This document shows, piece by piece, positions 61,192 to 63,285 of a stretch of 63,285 nt of DNA. How positions within the stretch are numbered: the stretch's first letter is position 1; each line of letters begins with the position of its first letter. The translations under genes were made by a program, and so were the position numbers. The DNA is from Lactococcus sp. S-13 (GTDB lineage Bacteria > Bacillota > Bacilli > Lactobacillales > Streptococcaceae). The stretch is taken from positions 1 to 63,285 of the forward strand of contig NZ_SDAK01000003.1 in NCBI RefSeq assembly GCF_004210295.1, written 5' to 3'. Below the pieces are notes generated by a model. It saw nothing but the letters and a program-made list of their open reading frames with translations, ran no database searches and was not told the origin of the DNA.

Positions 61192-63285
61192 CTAACTCGC
61201 TTTCTTTTTCTTTGCGTCCGTGTTTACAAGGTTGAAGAGCAGACTGTTCTTAGGAATAGGATTGTTGAAAGGCACAATTGTATCCCCTGCAATCACTAAC
61301 CCTGCTCCTTTCTCTTCTTTTTTCAGATAGGTTTCTAACTTCTCAGTCAATTCAAACCGCTCTTTAATTGTTTTCAGCGCTTTCCCTTTTTGACGCAAAA
61401 TCACAAAGTATTCTGAGTTAAAGAACATACTTTCGCCTTCAGGAGTCGCAAGAATTAAGTTAATATTTTGAGAAATACCAGTTACGGTTGCGCCATATTT
61501 ACGCAACCGGGCCCACATATCCGCAAACATTTCACGAAGAATTGGTGGGGATGCTGGAGCAACAACGGTTTGCACTTCATCGGCGTAAACCCAAATTTTA
61601 ACGCCTCGACGTCGAGCATCAATCACTCGGTTTTGAATTTGGTCGATAATCGCCATATAACCAAATTTTTTCATTTTCCCTTTAGCCAGCTGTTTCACAT
61701 CATAAATGACCATTCGATTATTTAAATCGACGTTTGTTTCATGAGCGAAAATGTCATAGCTCCCTGTGATGTAAAGCGCAAGTTTAGACCACAAATCAGA
61801 AGCCTCTGCCTCTTTTATGGTTTCATCTTTACTAGAAGCATGCGATGTTTGCACTTGGTCTCCAAGGACACCATACCAATCCGTCAAAGTTGGTTTTTCA
61901 AATTTTTCAAATGTTTTAATCGTAATATCATCCACGATTGTTTCTTGAATTTCAGATAAGCCATTTCGAAGTAGATTACTAAACATGGCACTCAAAAGAT
62001 CTGATTTAATAGCTACTGGGTCATCATCTTCGTCCATTTCATCCACGTGTTCAGGTAAGTCTAAAACGCTAATATGTGTTTTAGACTTCGGTGCTACTCT
62101 AACAATCTGGGCGTTGAGTTTTTTCCCAATTCCAACATATTCACTTTCTGGGTCAAGAATAATAAATTCATCGTCAGGGTTTTGATAAAAATCTGTCAAA
62201 ATATTATATTTACAAGTCACAGATTTACCAGAACCTGAAACCCCAATGATCCATCCATTGGAGTTTTGTAAGGTTAATCCACGTCGATCAATCGAAATAA
62301 TATTTTTAGATAAAAGGTTAATCCCAAAATATTTTCCGTGGCGATGCTGTAGTTCAACGGATGTCCAAGGGATATTGATCGCAATATTTGGAGTAATTAA
62401 ACCACGTGTAAAGTTCTTAATTCCTTCAAGATAATTTTTCCCTAGAGGCAAGGTAGAAGTTAGACCTTGTTCTTGGAGATAACGTAAAGGTTCAAAGCGG
62501 ACACTGTGTTTTTCTTGAAGTTCATAGACTTTATCAAGACTATCTGTCAATTCCTCACGACTTGAAGCATAAATATAGAGAACCATACTAGTTTCAAATT
62601 GTTTTGAACCCGTTTTTCTCATATATTGCCCTTGTTCGTCTAAATCTTCCCATGCCTCTTTTAACGCTGGAGATACGAATTCTTGCGAATAGCCTTCTGA
62701 AGAAGCTCGTTTTTGTTGGGGAAGGAGTGCCATTCCAACATTTGTTTTTTGATTTTTTACTTTTTTATTACTGTCCGCAAAGCTATAAGGAGTAGCATGG
62801 ATTGTAAAAGCACCCTCTACCCCCATTTCGCAAATATCTTTGAGGAAAGTATCAGATAATTCATAAGGAAAATCTTCAACGTATAAAAGTTGTCCTACTT
62901 TTTCATCAAGTTGAACATAGGCTTGCTCAAATACCATTTCTTGTGGAGCGCACCAATCTTGAGTTCTTGTTAAAGCAGGAGGAAACGCTTTAGGTTGGGG
63001 TTTATGGGGACGTAAGATACTGTTCATCAATTGCAAGCGTTGTAAGCCATCTAATTCGTGCATTGTTACACCAATTTTATCTAACTCAGTTGTAAAGGCA
63101 CCTTGTGAGCTCTCAAGTTTTGCCATCGCTCGACGTCGATCTGATTGTCGAGTAGCTAAACTAATATAGCGACTAATTCGATAATTGTTTTTTCCATCAT
63201 CATATTTTGAAGCAATTAACTCATTTAATTCTTCTCGAATGCTATCTTCATCATCATAGCCTAAAGGGAAATGGTTTTCATTGAC
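61192..63285 (-). CDS. VirB4-like conjugation ATPase, main part (starts at 339 across the origin)
   Basis: The frame from the right edge runs 697 codons to the stop at 61192. Joined with 1-339 it gives about 810 residues, the usual VirB4/TraE length. The ATPase domain has Walker A 'IGVSGSGKSVT' about 460 residues from the true start. Walker B is 'VKIWVYADEVQTVV', the ATPase-typical 'ISQNINLILAT' follows, and 'EYVGIGKKLNAQ' lies between. It energises substrate transfer and pilus assembly at the membrane. An internal ATG at 63126 is not the start, because coding sequence continues upstream without interruption. Confidence 0.92.
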   Translation of the reverse strand, partial: VNENHFPLGYDDEDSIREELNELIASKYDDGKNNYRISRYISLATRQSDRRRAMAKLESSQGAFTTELDKIGVTMHELDGLQRLQLMNSILRPHKPQPKAFPPALTRTQDWCAPQEMVFEQAYVQLDEKVGQLLYVEDFPYELSDTFLKDICEMGVEGAFTIHATPYSFADSNKKVKNQKTNVGMALLPQQKRASSEGYSQEFVSPALKEAWEDLDEQGQYMRKTGSKQFETSMVLYIYASSREELTDSLDKVYELQEKHSVRFEPLRYLQEQGLTSTLPLGKNYLEGIKNFTRGLITPNIAINIPWTSVELQHRHGKYFGINLLSKNIISIDRRGLTLQNSNGWIIGVSGSGKSVTCKYNILTDFYQNPDDEFIILDPESEYVGIGKKLNAQIVRVAPKSKTHISVLDLPEHVDEMDEDDDPVAIKSDLLSAMFSNLLRNGLSEIQETIVDDITIKTFEKFEKPTLTDWYGVLGDQVQTSHASSKDETIKEAEASDLWSKLALYITGSYDIFAHETNVDLNNRMVIYDVKQLAKGKMKKFGYMAIIDQIQNRVIDARRRGVKIWVYADEVQTVVAPASPPILREMFADMWARLRKYGATVTGISQNINLILATPEGESMFFNSEYFVILRQKGKALKTIKERFELTEKLETYLKKEEKGAGLVIAGDTIVPFNNPIPKNSLLFNLVNTDAKKKKAS

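Noticed and set aside
61192..63126. VirB4 starting at the internal ATG 63126
   Set aside because: The frame stays open upstream to the window edge with VirB4-like sequence and joins the 1-339 frame.

Overview
The window looks like one complete circular conjugative plasmid of Lactococcus lactis (or a close relative). The composition is AT-rich and ribosome sites are AGGAGG-like. It carries four IS1216-type and one ISS1-type IS6-family elements, a lactococcal oppDFBCA-pepO cluster, a lactococcal RepB theta origin, and a lactococcal/enterococcal type transfer region. Circularity is inferred: the minus-strand frame open at position 1 and the frame open at 63285 join in phase, giving one VirB4-like ATPase of about 810 codons.

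Layout. (1) The transfer block is read leftwards on the minus strand and crosses the artificial origin, from 6.8 kb to 1 and on from 63.3 kb to 42.6 kb. In order of transcription it encodes a truncated LPXTG adhesin, small accessory proteins, a PcfB-like protein, VirD4, a VirB2-like pilin, VirB6-like, PrgI-like, VirB4, a VirB1-like cell-wall hydrolase, four accessory proteins (one putative VirB8-position protein, one polytopic membrane protein, one coiled coil, one zinc-ribbon protein), a 2655-residue methylase/SNF2 helicase, an LtrC-like primase, a MobC-like protein and an LtrB-like relaxase, with an oriT candidate at 45.1 kb. (2) 6.8-10 kb is a scrapyard: IS1216, a GNAT acetyltransferase, a serine resolvase and gene remnants. 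(3) 10-17.8 kb is the oligopeptide uptake operon oppDFBCA with pepO. (4) 17.9-24.6 kb holds ISS1, remnants of a second transfer region, a candidate type I hydrophobic-peptide toxin, a RelBE-type toxin-antitoxin pair and a truncated old-yellow-enzyme gene. (5) 24.6-28.5 kb, between two identical inverted IS1216 copies, is the relic of a small mobilisable theta plasmid: IS3 remnant, mob fragments, oriT-like site, an Fst-type par locus, iterons and a truncated repB. (6) 29.3-39 kb holds a LexA/HdiR-like repressor, a RepA_N replication and ParA partition module, a uvrX/yolD remnant and a third Rep-like gene. (7) 39-42.6 kb holds a tyrosine recombinase, a 300-bp array of 12-bp repeats, a P-loop protein and a methyltransferase fragment.

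How it works together: repA/parA probably maintain the plasmid, because the lactococcal repB is cut by IS1216. Three toxin-antitoxin loci add stability. The relaxase, coupling protein and type IV secretion genes provide transfer. The opp-pepO cargo supports growth on milk casein. IS6 copies have evidently fused and trimmed several replicons.

Least explained parts: four tRNA-like sequences with canonical T-arms but aberrant anticodon regions, in two clusters on the minus strand (29.99-30.16 kb and 38.58-38.77 kb). One cluster lies downstream of a repressor-controlled promoter and the other heads the transcript of the third Rep-like gene. Nearby are a cloverleaf-like leader at 37.3 kb and the 12-bp array. 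All functions are inferred from reading the sequence; no searches were run.
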